DNA from: an uncultured Clostridia bacterium
GTDB lineage: Bacteria > Bacillota > Clostridia > Oscillospirales > Acutalibacteraceae
NCBI GenBank assembly: GCA_946414505.1
Contig: CAMKOU010000002.1
Span: 1 to 43,821 of the forward strand
Direction of reading: 5' to 3'
DNA: 43,821 bases
In this document: positions 1 through 7,528 of the stretch, in pieces
Layout of the letters: every line of letters begins with the position of its first letter
How positions within the stretch are numbered: position 1 is the first letter of the stretch
Program-made: the position numbers and the translations under genes
The notes under the pieces: model-generated
Told to the model about the DNA's origin: nothing
The model's database searches: none
What the model saw: only the letters and a program-made list of their open reading frames with translations

Positions 1-1431
1 GAGGAAGCAAAGCGCATTATTTCCGACGCGATGAAAACAGGCGAGGCAAAGAAAAAGGAGCTCGTGCTCGAGGGTAAAGAGGAGATCCACCGCTTCCGCA
101 ACGAGAGTGAAAAAGAAATTGCCGACCGCCGCCGCGAAGTGCAGCGCCAGGAACGCCGTATCCAGCAAAAGGAGGAAACGCTCGACCGCAAGATCGACAA
201 TGTCGAAAAAAAGGACGACCGCATTTCCAAAAAGCTGAAGGAGGCGGACGCCAAGCTGGCGGAAATCGAAACCATCAAAAAAAGCCAGTTCGAGATGCTC
301 GAAAAAATTTCGGGCTATACCGCCGAACAGGCAAAAAGCTATTTGCTCTCCCAATTGGAAGACGAGTTGACGCATGAAAAATCCGTGAAGATCATGGAGT
401 ATCAGGAGCGTCTCAAAGAAGAGGCCGATGAAAAGGCGCGAAATATTATTTCGCTTTCCATTCAGAAGCTTGCCGCCGAGCACGTGGCGGAAGCGACCAT
501 TTCGGTCGTCCCCCTGCCGAACGATGAAATGAAAGGTCGTATCATCGGCAGAGAGGGCAGAAATATCCGTGCGATCGAAACGCTGACGGGCGTTGATTTG
601 ATCATCGACGACACGCCCGAGGCGATCACCCTTTCGTGCTTCGAGCCCGTGCGGCGCGAGGTGGCGCGCATTGCGCTGGAAAGACTGATTTCCGACGGCA
701 GGATCCATCCTGCCAGAATTGAAGAAACCATTGAAAAGGCACGCCGCGAGGTGGACGCCACCATCAAAAAATCGGGCGAGCACGCGGTGCTGGAGCTGGG
801 CATCCACAACATCCATCCCGAGCTTGTAAAGCTGCTGGGACGCTTGCGTTACCGCACCAGCTACGGACAAAACGTGCTGGATCACTCGATCGAGGTTGCC
901 TATCTTGCCGGCATGATGGCAAGCGAGCTGGGACTGGACCCGACGCTGGCAAAGCGCGCAGGCCTGCTGCATGATATCGGCAAATCCATTGACCACGAGG
1001 TCGAGGGCACGCACATTCAAATCGGCGTGAACCTCGCCAGAAAATACAAGGAAAGCGACGCGGTCATCCATGCCATCCACGCCCACCACGGCGATGTGGA
1101 GGCAAAAACCATCGTTGCCATTCTCGTGCAGGCAGCCGACGCGCTGTCCGCCGCCAGACCGGGCGCCAGACGCGAAAATGTGGAAAACTACATCAAGCGC
1201 CTGCAAAAGCTGGAGGAGGTCGCCTCCTCGTTCAACGGCGTCGATAACTGCTACGCCATTCAGGCAGGCCGCGAGGTGCGTGTGATGGTGAAGCCCGAGG
1301 TCGTCAACGACGAACGCATGATCCCGCTTGCACGCGAAATTTGTAAAAAAATCGAGGAAGAGCTGGAATATCCCGGACAAATCAAGGTCAATATCATCCG
1401 CGAAAGCCGCGCTGCGGAATTCGCCAAATAA
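1..1431 (+). CDS. rny: Ribonuclease Y, 5'-truncated by window edge
   Basis: RNase Y is a membrane-anchored endoribonuclease that starts mRNA turnover. The reading frame is open from base 1 ([10 protein letters not shown] precedes the tracked Met at 31), so the N-terminal membrane segment and the start of the coiled coil lie outside the window. Visible parts in order are a long charged coiled coil rich in E, K and R, a KH RNA-binding domain with [11 protein letters not shown], and an HD phosphohydrolase domain with the metal-binding pair in [12 protein letters not shown] followed by HAHHGD. The C-terminus (FAK) is the usual family end. A strong terminator follows about 135 bp later. The identity is secure from the KH-HD order and the motifs. 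Confidence 0.97.
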   Translation, partial: EEAKRIISDAMKTGEAKKKELVLEGKEEIHRFRNESEKEIADRRREVQRQERRIQQKEETLDRKIDNVEKKDDRISKKLKEADAKLAEIETIKKSQFEMLEKISGYTAEQAKSYLLSQLEDELTHEKSVKIMEYQERLKEEADEKARNIISLSIQKLAAEHVAEATISVVPLPNDEMKGRIIGREGRNIRAIETLTGVDLIIDDTPEAITLSCFEPVRREVARIALERLISDGRIHPARIEETIEKARREVDATIKKSGEHAVLELGIHNIHPELVKLLGRLRYRTSYGQNVLDHSIEVAYLAGMMASELGLDPTLAKRAGLLHDIGKSIDHEVEGTHIQIGVNLARKYKESDAVIHAIHAHHGDVEAKTIVAILVQAADALSAARPGARRENVENYIKRLQKLEEVASSFNGVDNCYAIQAGREVRVMVKPEVVNDERMIPLAREICKKIEEELEYPGQIKVNIIRESRAAEFAK

Positions 1432-1564
1432 CCGTTGCCACGGTGGGCAGGGCGCCTTTGGGGACCTTGCCGTGAATTTGATCGTTTTATTACCGGCGCG
1501 TCAAAACGTTGCGTTAGTTGATAAGCGGCTGACGGCGTTTGCGGTGTTTCTGATTAAAAAAATG

Positions 1565-1600
1565 ACATCACCTTTGTTTTTGGACAAGGGTGATGTTTTT
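1565..1600 (+). terminator. Intrinsic terminator after rny
   Basis: The arms ACATCACC and GGTGATGT form a stem extended by a CTTTG/CAAGG pairing, followed by a T run. It is oriented to end rny transcripts. Confidence 0.85.
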
Positions 1601-1627
1601 GTTTGCGGTAGATTTTTTTGTAAAAAA

Positions 1628-1775
1628 CATGTAGGGTCGCACCCATGTGTTCGCCCGAGCCGCGTGTTCCTGTCAAACCGTATCTGCCACGGAAACGCGC
1701 GGTTTCCTATCCCGGGCGACCATTGGTCGCCCCTACTGACGACTGCGTACTGACAGCTGACGACTGACTACTGAC
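1628..1775. repeat. Heptamer-array repeat element 1 (folT 3' side)
   Basis: A hairpin-rich core (about 1628-1733, with arms such as GGGCGACCATTGGTCGCCC) is followed by six in-phase 7-bp units of the type RRCTGAC or TACTGAC at 1734-1775. The stop codon of the minus-strand folT gene (1768-1770) lies inside the last units. About 60 bp of the core (1642-1702) is nearly the reverse complement of 7500-7560 in element 3. No inverted left array is visible here, so this copy looks partial. Confidence 0.8.
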
Positions 1776-2337
1776 CCTTTTTTCGTGCCAGCGACCGCTC
1801 GGCGGCGCAAATCAGCTTGCCGAGGGCAAAAATCAGCAGAATCTCGGGCACGGCACGTACCGCCACGCTGATGAACCGCGTCGCCAAAAAGGTGAGATAC
1901 GGCGTGGCGTAGCCGGGGTTCATGAAAATATAAAACCAAAACGCCGCCAAAAACGTTTCCACGGTGATCATGTTGACGCACCAGGCGAGTATCACGCGCG
2001 GCAGGGTGATTTGGTTTTTATACAGGAAGCAGCCGTATATAATGCCCGTCAGCGCGCCGCTGATCGTAAAGCCGGGAATATACGCGCCCATGGGTGCAAG
2101 GATGAACGACAACACGTCGCCCAGCGCGCCAACCAGCAGCCCCGACACGGGACCGAACAGCGAGCCTGCGGCGGCTATCGGCAAAAATGCCGCGCCGAAT
2201 TTGACCTGATTGCCGAAAAGCGGCAGCGTCGCGTTGGCAAACAGCCCCAGCACCACGCGCAAAGCGAGCAGCATGGCGACCAGCGCCAGCGTTTGCACCT
2301 TTTTCAGCTCGAGAAAAGAGTTTTTTAGCAGTTTCAT
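1768..2337 (-). CDS. folT: Folate ECF transporter S component
   Basis: This is a 189-residue membrane protein of the ECF substrate-binding (S component) type, predicted to bind folate and work with a shared EcfA/A'/T module that is not in this window. About six hydrophobic segments are visible, with FGAAFLPIAAAGSLFGP and a GALGDVLSFIL segment typical of the FolT group. I chose the ATG at 2337 because AGGAGG lies just upstream; the longer tracked ORF would start inside the riboswitch leader. The substrate call rests on the THF riboswitch in its leader. The stop codon is embedded in the heptamer array of element 1, so the last residues may be shaped by the repeat. Confidence 0.9.
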   Translation of the reverse strand: MKLLKNSFLELKKVQTLALVAMLLALRVVLGLFANATLPLFGNQVKFGAAFLPIAAAGSLFGPVSGLLVGALGDVLSFILAPMGAYIPGFTISGALTGIIYGCFLYKNQITLPRVILAWCVNMITVETFLAAFWFYIFMNPGYATPYLTFLATRFISVAVRAVPEILLIFALGKLICAAERSLARKKGQ

Positions 2338-2366
2338 ATGTTCCTCCTGAACCACAGAGGCGCTGC

Positions 2367-2506
2367 AAAAAAGAAAAGGCGGACAAACGCCCGCCTTGGT
2401 TTTTCGATGCGACAGCGGGATGCGAAACCGGCATCGCGGAACCTCCTTCGTTTCCACGGCAACTCCCCGTCCGTGAAACACTTAAACGCGCCGGCTTCTA
2501 CTCTGT
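2367..2506 (-). promoter_or_regulatory. THF riboswitch with terminator, controls folT
   Basis: Read on the minus strand, the leader carries AGAGTAGA followed by GCGCGTTTAAGTGT, the signature of the tetrahydrofolate (folT-type) aptamer, and closes with GCATCCCGCTGT (aptamer about 2412-2506). A GC hairpin (AAGGCGGGC/GTCCGCCTT) with a T-rich tail at 2367-2398 lies between aptamer and RBS, fitting transcriptional attenuation. The assignment is by recalled consensus; a covariance-model search was not run. Confidence 0.87.
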
Positions 2507-2524
2507 GAACTTTTTTACGATTCT

Positions 2525-2552
2525 ATTATAGCACCTTGTCGGTTTTTGTCAA
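2525..2552 (-). promoter_or_regulatory. Sigma-A promoter of folT
   Basis: TTGACA (2547-2552) and TATAAT (2525-2530) are separated by 16 bp on the minus strand, just upstream of the THF aptamer. Confidence 0.88.
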
Positions 2553-2596
2553 GATACTCTAGGCAATACCGCATCATTCAGGTGTGCGGTGTTGCC

Positions 2597-3271
2597 TCAG
2601 ATGATTTTGGCGAATATCAGGAGCACCAGCAGTAGCGTTGCGACCGCCGCCGCCGACACGATCACGATGATGACGGTGTTGGTTTTCCGGTTGTGGGGGC
2701 TGTCGTTGCTCTCTCTGGTGGGGATCAGCTTGGATTTGCGCAGCGCGGTCACCACCGGCTTGTAGAGCAGCAGCACCAGCGACGCGTTGAGCGCCGCCTT
2801 GATGGCATTGAACGGCAGCAGCAGGGTGGGGATCATGCTCACCACCGCCTCACGCGGCACGCCCATGTAGATCGGCGTCATGATATAGTTCCACAGCAGC
2901 ATCACGGCGATCATCGCCACGGCGCCTGCCACCAGCCCGATGATCGCGCGTGCGATCGTTTTTTTGCGGTAATAAATGACCGAAGCCACGCCCACAAACA
3001 CGGCCGATGCGAGAAAATTCATCAGCAGACCGATAAAGCCCGTGGAGCTGACGGTCACCATCTCCACCAGACAGACGACCAGCGACATCACCAGTCCGGC
3101 GATCGGGTTAAAGATAAACGCGCCGATGGTGAGGATCACATCCTTCGGCTCATAGGTAAGGAAGCCGCCGATGCCCGGGATGCGTAAAAAGATGTCTGCC
3201 GCGACCGCCAGCGCGGTCAGCATCGCCATAATGGCGAGGGTTTTGATTTTGTTTGTTGATTTTGCTGTCAT
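2597..3271 (-). CDS. ribU: Riboflavin ECF transporter S component
   Basis: This 224-residue integral membrane protein resembles RibU, the riboflavin-binding S component of ECF transporters. The N-terminal KIKTLAIMAMLTALAVAADIFLRIP and the YEPKDVILTIGAFIF segment fit the family. The ATG is preceded by AGGAGG at good spacing. The FMN riboswitch upstream independently supports flavin transport. The C-terminus is longer than I expect for RibU: after about residue 188 come a polar stretch (NDSPHNRKTN) and one more hydrophobic segment (VIIVIVSAAAVATLLLVLL), so a seventh membrane pass is possible. No T or ATPase component lies nearby. Confidence 0.92.
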   Translation of the reverse strand: MTAKSTNKIKTLAIMAMLTALAVAADIFLRIPGIGGFLTYEPKDVILTIGAFIFNPIAGLVMSLVVCLVEMVTVSSTGFIGLLMNFLASAVFVGVASVIYYRKKTIARAIIGLVAGAVAMIAVMLLWNYIMTPIYMGVPREAVVSMIPTLLLPFNAIKAALNASLVLLLYKPVVTALRKSKLIPTRESNDSPHNRKTNTVIIVIVSAAAVATLLLVLLIFAKII

Positions 3272-3314
3272 AGCAACAACCTCCTAATATTTTTGAAAGG
3301 TTGTTTACGGCTGC

Positions 3315-3497
3315 AAAAAGCCCCGCTGTACCGGAAATACAACGGGGCGTTCACGCGAAAAAAGCCGGATACGGCCAAAGCGCGTCTTCTTTCATCCGGA
3401 CTGTAACCGTCGGTGCCTGAATCGCACAGGCTCGGCAGACAAACTGTCTGTTCGTGGACTATACCACCGGTGGAGAATTTCACTCCGCCCCGAAGAC
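3315..3497 (-). promoter_or_regulatory. FMN riboswitch (RFN) with terminator, controls ribU
   Basis: The minus strand reads TTCGGGGCGGAGTGAAATTC, then CCACCGGTGGTATAGTCC, and ends with ACAGTCCGGATGAAAGAAGA, matching the RFN aptamer (about 3380-3497). A GCCCCGTTG/CAGCGGGGC hairpin followed by a T run at about 3315-3348 is the expression platform. High FMN should therefore reduce ribU transcription. Confidence 0.95.
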
Positions 3498-3510
3498 AAC
3501 CTTCATTTCT

Positions 3511-3538
3511 ATTATATGCGGATTTTTCCGTTTGTCAA
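3511..3538 (-). promoter_or_regulatory. Sigma-A promoter of ribU
   Basis: TTGACA (3533-3538), 16 bp, TATAAT (3511-3516) on the minus strand, just before the FMN aptamer. It is divergent from the promoter at 3571-3599. Confidence 0.88.
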
Positions 3539-3570
3539 TAGGCATTTAAAATTCTTTTTCGGAATTTTTA

Positions 3571-3599
3571 TTGACAAGCCCGGCGCATTCCTGTATAAT
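3571..3599 (+). promoter_or_regulatory. Consensus promoter of the small-toxin transcript
   Basis: Perfect TTGACA (3571-3576), 17 bp, perfect TATAAT (3594-3599) on the plus strand. The only plausible reading frame downstream is the 22-codon ORF at 3669. Confidence 0.9.
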
Positions 3600-3668
3600 A
3601 CTACCGGATAAGGTGAGCCAAACGACGGTAGGCGGTTAAATCTTTGCCCTCGAAAGGGGGCGTGCCAT

Positions 3669-3737
3669 ATGGAATACATAACGGTTATTATTCTTGCAAT
3701 TGTTTTGTACACAATTTTGGCAATAAAGAAGAACTAA
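3669..3737 (+). CDS. Putative small hydrophobic type I toxin (22 aa)
   Basis: This ORF is too short for the ORF track. It encodes a 22-residue peptide starting MEYITVIILAIV and ending KKN: one hydrophobic segment with a basic tail, as in membrane-acting type I toxins. It has a purine-rich RBS (GAAAGGGGG), a perfect sigma-A promoter about 70 bp upstream, and a terminator stem (GAACTAAACCG/CGGTTTAGTTC) directly over its stop. Leader segments GGCGGTT and CTTTGCC are complementary to AACCGCC and GGCAAAG at the 3' end, so the mRNA could fold end to end and hide its RBS. An antisense promoter converges from 3856. I infer a toxin from architecture; no named family is claimed. Confidence 0.66.
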   Translation: MEYITVIILAIVLYTILAIKKN

Positions 3738-3822
3738 ACCGCCTCGGCAAAGGTACGGTTTAGTTCTTTCTTTTTCACTAAACTTTACTTAGGGCTAGCC
3801 GCTTATCGGTTCGCCTTATCTT
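3725..3822 (-). ncRNA. Putative antisense antitoxin RNA
   Basis: A strong minus-strand promoter (3829-3856) should start an RNA near 3822 that runs toward the toxin gene and stops at the shared stem (GAACTAAACCG/CGGTTTAGTTC), which on this strand is followed by TTCTTCTTTA. The RNA would be about 100 nt and complementary to the toxin mRNA 3' end, like the 3'-overlapping antitoxins of txpA- and bsrG-type pairs. Both ends are estimates. Confidence 0.55.
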
Positions 3823-3828
3823 TCTTTT

Positions 3829-3856
3829 ATTATAGCACATTGCCGGCATTTGTCAA
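3829..3856 (-). promoter_or_regulatory. Promoter of the antisense RNA
   Basis: TTGACA (3851-3856), 16 bp, TATAAT (3829-3834) on the minus strand. It lies downstream of metK and points into the toxin locus. Confidence 0.82.
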
Positions 3857-3858
3857 GT

Positions 3859-3939
3859 CTCTGTCACCATGCAGAGGCTTTTTTACTCTGTTACCATACA
3901 GGGGCTTTTTTACTCTGTCACCATGCAGGGGCTTTTTTA
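3859..3939. repeat. Three tandem 27-bp repeats after metK
   Basis: Three near-identical copies begin at 3859, 3886 and 3913 with an exact period of 27 bp. Each holds a short CTCTG/CAGAG or CTCTG/CAGGG stem followed by six T on the plus strand. They fill the space between the antisense promoter and the metK stop codon. They could act as a series of weak terminators for plus-strand transcription or be slippage products. Confidence 0.8.
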
Positions 3940-3947
3940 CGTTTTTA

Positions 3948-5123
3948 TTACAGCGCCGCGCGCAGGGCTTCGACCTTGTCGGTCTGCTCCCATTTGACGC
4001 CCAGCTCTTCCCTGCCGAGGTGACCGTATGCCGCCAAATCGTAGTACTGCGGCTTTTGCAGCTCCAGCTGGGTGATGATGGAGTGGGGGCGGCAGTCAAA
4101 CACCTTGTTCACCGCTGCGGCGAGCCGCTCGTTGGAATACCATGAGGTGCCGAACGTGTCCACCATGACGGAAACGGGCTTTGCCACGCCGATGGCATAG
4201 GCAAGCTGCACCTCGCACTTGTCGGCAAGGTCCGCCGCTACGATATTTTTGGCGATATAGCGCGCATAGTACGCCGCGCTGCGATCCACCTTTGTCGGAT
4301 CCTTGCCGCTGAATGCGCCGCCGCCGTGACGGGAAAAGCCGCCGTAGGTGTCCACGATGATTTTTCTGCCGGTCAGACCCGCGTCGCCGACGGGACCGCC
4401 GATGACGAATCTGCCGGTGGGATTGACAAAAATCTTGGTATCCCTGAGCAGCTCCGCCGGAATGACGGGATCGATCACATACGCGATCATATCCTTGCGG
4501 ATCTGCTCGCCCGTCACATCGGGGTCGTGCTGGGTCGATACGACGACCGTGTCCACACGCACTGCCTTGCCGTCCTCATACTCCACGGTCACCTGCGTTT
4601 TGCCGTCGGGACGCAGATAGCGCAGCGTGCCGTCCTTGCGCACCTTGGTGAGCTGCTTGGCGAGCTTGTGCGCCAGCGAGATCGGCAGCGGCATCAGCTC
4701 GGGCGTTTCGTTGCAGGCGTAGCCGAACATCATGCCCTGGTCGCCCGCGCCGATCTGATTGTTGCTGTCCGCTTCGCCGTCCTTCAGCTCCAGGCTTTCG
4801 TTGACGCCCATCGCGATATCGTCGGACTGCTTGTCCATCGACACCAGCACGGCGCAACTCTGCGCGTCAAAGCCATAGGCAGGGTCGTTGTAGCCGATGT
4901 CGTCGATCACCCTGCGGGCAATGGACGCGATATCCACCTGCGCGGTGGTGCTGATCTCGCCCATGATGTGCACCACGCCGGTGGTGACGGTGGTTTCACA
5001 GGCGACATGCGCATTTTTGTCCTGCTCCAAAATGCTGTCGAGCACCGCGTCGGAAATTTTATCGCAGACCTTGTCGGGATGTCCCTCGGTCACGGATTCG
5101 GATGTAAATAAAAACTTAGCCAT
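3948..5123 (-). CDS. metK: S-adenosylmethionine synthetase
   Basis: MetK makes SAM from methionine and ATP. The 391-residue length is normal for the bacterial enzyme. Visible motifs are [20 protein letters not shown] at the N-terminus, the [12 protein letters not shown] methionine-loop motif, and [19 protein letters not shown] near the C-terminal third. The ATG at 5123 follows a purine-rich RBS and a SAM-I riboswitch leader, so expression should fall when SAM is plentiful. No classical terminator was seen at its end, only the 27-bp tandem repeats. Confidence 0.98.
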   Translation of the reverse strand: MAKFLFTSESVTEGHPDKVCDKISDAVLDSILEQDKNAHVACETTVTTGVVHIMGEISTTAQVDIASIARRVIDDIGYNDPAYGFDAQSCAVLVSMDKQSDDIAMGVNESLELKDGEADSNNQIGAGDQGMMFGYACNETPELMPLPISLAHKLAKQLTKVRKDGTLRYLRPDGKTQVTVEYEDGKAVRVDTVVVSTQHDPDVTGEQIRKDMIAYVIDPVIPAELLRDTKIFVNPTGRFVIGGPVGDAGLTGRKIIVDTYGGFSRHGGGAFSGKDPTKVDRSAAYYARYIAKNIVAADLADKCEVQLAYAIGVAKPVSVMVDTFGTSWYSNERLAAAVNKVFDCRPHSIITQLELQKPQYYDLAAYGHLGREELGVKWEQTDKVEALRAAL

Positions 5124-5145
5124 ACTTTCTCTCCTTTAAAATTAC

Positions 5146-5277
5146 CAAAAAAATACGCCCTTCGACCGAAAGGCGTTCACAAAACTCATCTTCCGGTAAA
5201 ACCGCAGGATTTAGCACCTTGCAATGCAGGTTGCCGGGCTTCACAGGGCCTGTTCCCTCCGCCGCTCTTGATAAGGT
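5146..5277 (-). promoter_or_regulatory. SAM-I (S-box) riboswitch with terminator, controls metK
   Basis: The minus strand carries CTTATCAAGAGCGGCGGAGG, then CCCTGTGAAGCCCGGCAACC and GGTGCTAAATCCTGC, closing with AAGATGAG opposite CTTATC (aptamer about 5185-5277). A CGCCTTTCGG/CGAAGGGCG terminator hairpin with a T run at 5146-5178 precedes the metK RBS. All S-box landmarks are present. Confidence 0.96.
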
Positions 5278-5295
5278 TGTATTCAACTGGTGTCT

Positions 5296-5324
5296 ATTAT
5301 ATACGATTCGCGCAAAAAGTGCAA
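5296..5324 (-). promoter_or_regulatory. Sigma-A promoter of metK
   Basis: TTGCAC (5319-5324), 17 bp, TATAAT (5296-5301) on the minus strand, immediately upstream of the SAM-I aptamer. Confidence 0.85.
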
Positions 5325-5355
5325 GGGGTTTTTGCAAATAATTTGCGGAAATAAA

Positions 5356-5384
5356 TTGTATTGCGGCAGGTTTTGTGATACAAT
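5356..5384 (+). promoter_or_regulatory. Probable promoter of the cupin gene
   Basis: TTGTAT (5356-5361), 17 bp, TACAAT (5379-5384) on the plus strand. The predicted transcript would carry repeat element 2 in its roughly 210-nt leader before the cupin start. Confidence 0.6.
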
Positions 5385-5410
5385 CGGGGTGAATAAATGC
5401 GTGGAGAGCG

Positions 5411-5582
5411 GCAGTTTTAGTTTAGTGCATAGTGCATAGTTTCGGGTCGCTGCGCTCCGATTGATAATGCTGCGTGCAGACGCTCCCGCCGACGCAATAC
5501 AAATCGGGTGCGGGCAACGCCCGCCCACAACTATGCACTATGCACTATTCACTTTGCACTTTCAAACTTTCCACTTTCAACT
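5411..5582. repeat. Heptamer-array repeat element 2 (cupin leader)
   Basis: The left arm holds AGTGCAT units (5424-5437) and the right arm about seven ATGCACT-like units (5533-5582: ATGCACT, ATGCACT, ATTCACT, TTGCACT, TTCAAACT, TTCCACT, TTCAACT). The arms are inverted relative to each other around a core of about 95 bp containing short stems such as GTGCGGGCAACGCCCGCCC. The architecture matches elements 3 to 5 but the unit sequence differs. Confidence 0.8.
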
Positions 5583-5604
5583 CTCTTCATAAGGAGGCAA
5601 TGCC

Positions 5605-5940
5605 ATGATCATTGATTTCAAAAACGAAGCCCCCGAGGTTCTGCCGAACTTCAAGGGCGGCGAGGGCGATTTTATCGCCAGCATCCACTTTGACGGAAAA
5701 AATAAAATTTTGCACGGCACCCTGCCGCCGCACGCCACCATCGGGCTGCATACCCACGAGGCGGACAGCGAGATCATTTACATCCTCCGCGGCCGCGGCG
5801 CGGTGCTCGACGACGGCGCGCTGCTCCCCTTGGAGGCAGGTCAGTGCCAATACTGCCCCAACGGACACAGCCACAGCCTGATCAACAACAGCGAGGAGGA
5901 TTTGGTATTTTTCGCGGTGGTACCGGTGGCGATCCGCTAA
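5605..5940 (+). CDS. Cupin-domain protein
   Basis: This 111-residue protein is a single small beta-barrel cupin. The metal-binding motifs are visible as HATIGLHTHEADSE (motif 1, two His and a Glu) and PNGHSHSLINN (motif 2). Such proteins bind a metal and act as small sugar isomerases, dioxygenases or ligand sensors; nothing here decides which. AAGGAGG lies at good distance before the ATG. The gene ends tail to tail with the PPTase gene, overlapping by four bases. Its leader carries repeat element 2. Confidence 0.85.
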   Translation: MIIDFKNEAPEVLPNFKGGEGDFIASIHFDGKNKILHGTLPPHATIGLHTHEADSEIIYILRGRGAVLDDGALLPLEAGQCQYCPNGHSHSLINNSEEDLVFFAVVPVAIR

Positions 5941-6527
5941 AACCGCACCCACTCCGTTGCCATATCCGCTTCGCTGTCCATCGTGCAGACAGACACGGCG
6001 CTGTCCGCAAACGATTTGGTGCGCATATGATACACATGCCCGTCCTCGGCGAACGTGTCGCCGCACACATCGACCGAGGCCGCCGCGCGGTGAAAGCCCT
6101 TGCCCATACATTTGAGCAGGGCTTCTTTTTTTGTCCAAAACGTAAAAAAGGTGCCGAGACGGTCAAAGGAGCGCCGCAGCATGTCCATTTCGGCAGCGGT
6201 AAACACGGTCTTGCCGAGCCGCAGGGTGTTGGTAACGCGGATCTGCTCGATGTCACAGCCGATCTCACCGTCACCCACGGCAAGCAGCGCCCAGTCGCCG
6301 CTGTGCGACAAATTAAAAAACGCGCCGTTGGCAGCGCGCGGTTTGCCGAATGCGTCGGTATAAACGGCGGTTTCACCTAAAAAACGGCGCAGCAGCAGCC
6401 CTCCCGCAATGCAGCGTTTTCGGTCGGCGGAAAACCGGTACCGGCGTGCTTTTGCGGCGCGCTCCGGTGAAATCAGCGACAGGTGTTTCGGCGTGATATC
6501 GTGGATATTGGCAAGATAAAGCTTCAT
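5937..6527 (-). CDS. 4'-phosphopantetheinyl transferase, Sfp type
   Basis: The protein transfers the phosphopantetheine arm from CoA to carrier-protein serines. Conserved motifs are FNLSHSGDWALLAV, GCDIEQIR (metal-binding Asp and Glu) and FWTKKEALLKCMGKGF. Length is about 196 residues from the Met at 6527, slightly short for Sfp-type enzymes. The tracked upstream Met (6545) adds six residues; neither start has a convincing RBS. No NRPS or PKS genes lie nearby, so the target could be fatty-acid ACP. The AbrB-like gene lies just upstream on the same strand. Confidence 0.9.
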   Translation of the reverse strand: MKLYLANIHDITPKHLSLISPERAAKARRYRFSADRKRCIAGGLLLRRFLGETAVYTDAFGKPRAANGAFFNLSHSGDWALLAVGDGEIGCDIEQIRVTNTLRLGKTVFTAAEMDMLRRSFDRLGTFFTFWTKKEALLKCMGKGFHRAAASVDVCGDTFAEDGHVYHMRTKSFADSAVSVCTMDSEADMATEWVRF

Positions 6528-6560
6528 AATTTCACATGTTTCCAAATATACTGTTGTAGG

Positions 6561-6800
6561 TCAGCGGTCGTTGAGCTTGTCAAGGCAGTCCTGACACACA
6601 TGCTTTTCGGCAAAGGCGATCAGGTTTTCGTGCGCATTGCAAAACACGCACTTCGCCTCCGCCTTGCGAATGGTAATACAATCGTCGTCCGCGTTGATGT
6701 GCAGCACATCGCCGGGGTTGATGTTGAGGTGACGGCGGATATCCTTTGAAATCACGATTCTACCCGCCTTGTCAATTTCACGGAAATTGGTAAAGATCAT
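6561..6800 (-). CDS. AbrB-type regulator with C-terminal Cys motif
   Basis: This 79-residue protein has an N-terminal swapped-hairpin AbrB/SpoVT-type DNA-binding domain (REIDKAGRIVISKDIRRHL, then INPGDVLHI). The C-terminal third holds two CxxC pairs (CVFC and CQDC) spaced like a small zinc ribbon, where AbrB and Abh carry a multimerisation domain. AbrB-family proteins regulate transition-state and sporulation genes, and spmA lies divergently next door. The start follows a GGAAG RBS. Confidence 0.88.
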   Translation of the reverse strand: MIFTNFREIDKAGRIVISKDIRRHLNINPGDVLHINADDDCITIRKAEAKCVFCNAHENLIAFAEKHVCQDCLDKLNDR

Positions 6801-6833
6801 GGTATTCGCTTCCGTTCTGCTTTTAGTACTTTA

Positions 6834-6862
6834 ATATTACCAGATGACAGATAATTTGTCAA
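6834..6862 (-). promoter_or_regulatory. Promoter of the AbrB-like gene
   Basis: TTGACA (6857-6862), 17 bp, TAATAT (6834-6839) on the minus strand in the short divergent region before spmA. Confidence 0.75.
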
Positions 6863-6916
6863 TATAATTAAGAATCATATAAAATATTGTCAAAAAAGGG
6901 GAAAGTGACTAAGCCT

Positions 6917-7528
6917 ATGTTGAATATCATATGGAGTTGTATCGTCATCGCGTCGGTGATCGCCGCGGTTTTGCTCGGAAACGGGGACGATTTGTCCGCG
7001 GTGTTTGTTGACAGCGCCGCCGATGCGGTGTCGCTGCTGCTGCAGCTGGCAGGTATCATCGGGTTGTGGTCGGGACTGATGAAAATCGCCGCACAAAGCG
7101 GCATGAACGCGCTGTTCGCCAAGGTGTTTGCGCTGCCGCTGCGTCGGCTGTTTCCGCGTTTGGAGCGGAACAGCACCGCGTTTGAGACCATCACCATGAA
7201 CATCAGCGCCAATTTGCTGGGCTTGGGCAACACGGCGACGCCCCTGGGACTGCGCGCCATGCGCGAGCTGCGGCTGCGCAGCGCATCTGATCGCGCGAGC
7301 GATGAAATGGTGCTATTCGTCGTGATGAACACCGCCTCCCTGCAGCTGCTGCCCACCACGCTGGCGTCGCTGCGGCAAAGCTACGGCAGCGCGGCGCCGT
7401 TTGACATCCTCGTTCCCGTATGGATCAGCTCGGCAGGCGCACTGGCGGTCGCGCTTGTCATCGCGGTTGCCGGCAATCAAATCAGCGGTTCGAGCAGCAT
7501 ACGCGTTTCCGTGCCAGATACGGTTTGA
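6917..7528 (+). CDS. spmA: Spore maturation protein A
   Basis: SpmA is a membrane protein needed with SpmB for full dehydration of the spore core; both carry the nucleoside-recognition (Gate) fold. Motifs are LWSGLMKIAAQSG, ETITMNISANLLGLGNTATPLGLRAM and LFVVMNTASLQLLPTT. I prefer the ATG at 6917 (203 residues), which follows a GGGGAAAG stretch; TTG 6887 would add ten residues. The last codons run into repeat element 3: after GNQISG the tail SSSIRVSVPDTV is encoded largely by sequence that recurs, inverted, in element 1. The native C-terminus was therefore probably replaced. spmB lies about 390 bp downstream instead of adjoining. Confidence 0.93.
   Translation: MLNIIWSCIVIASVIAAVLLGNGDDLSAVFVDSAADAVSLLLQLAGIIGLWSGLMKIAAQSGMNALFAKVFALPLRRLFPRLERNSTAFETITMNISANLLGLGNTATPLGLRAMRELRLRSASDRASDEMVLFVVMNTASLQLLPTTLASLRQSYGSAAPFDILVPVWISSAGALAVALVIAVAGNQISGSSSIRVSVPDTV

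Noticed and set aside
3830-4099. Repeat protein with KKPLHGDRV units
   Set aside because: It arises from the 27-bp tandem repeats read in frame with antisense-phase metK sequence; no start signal.
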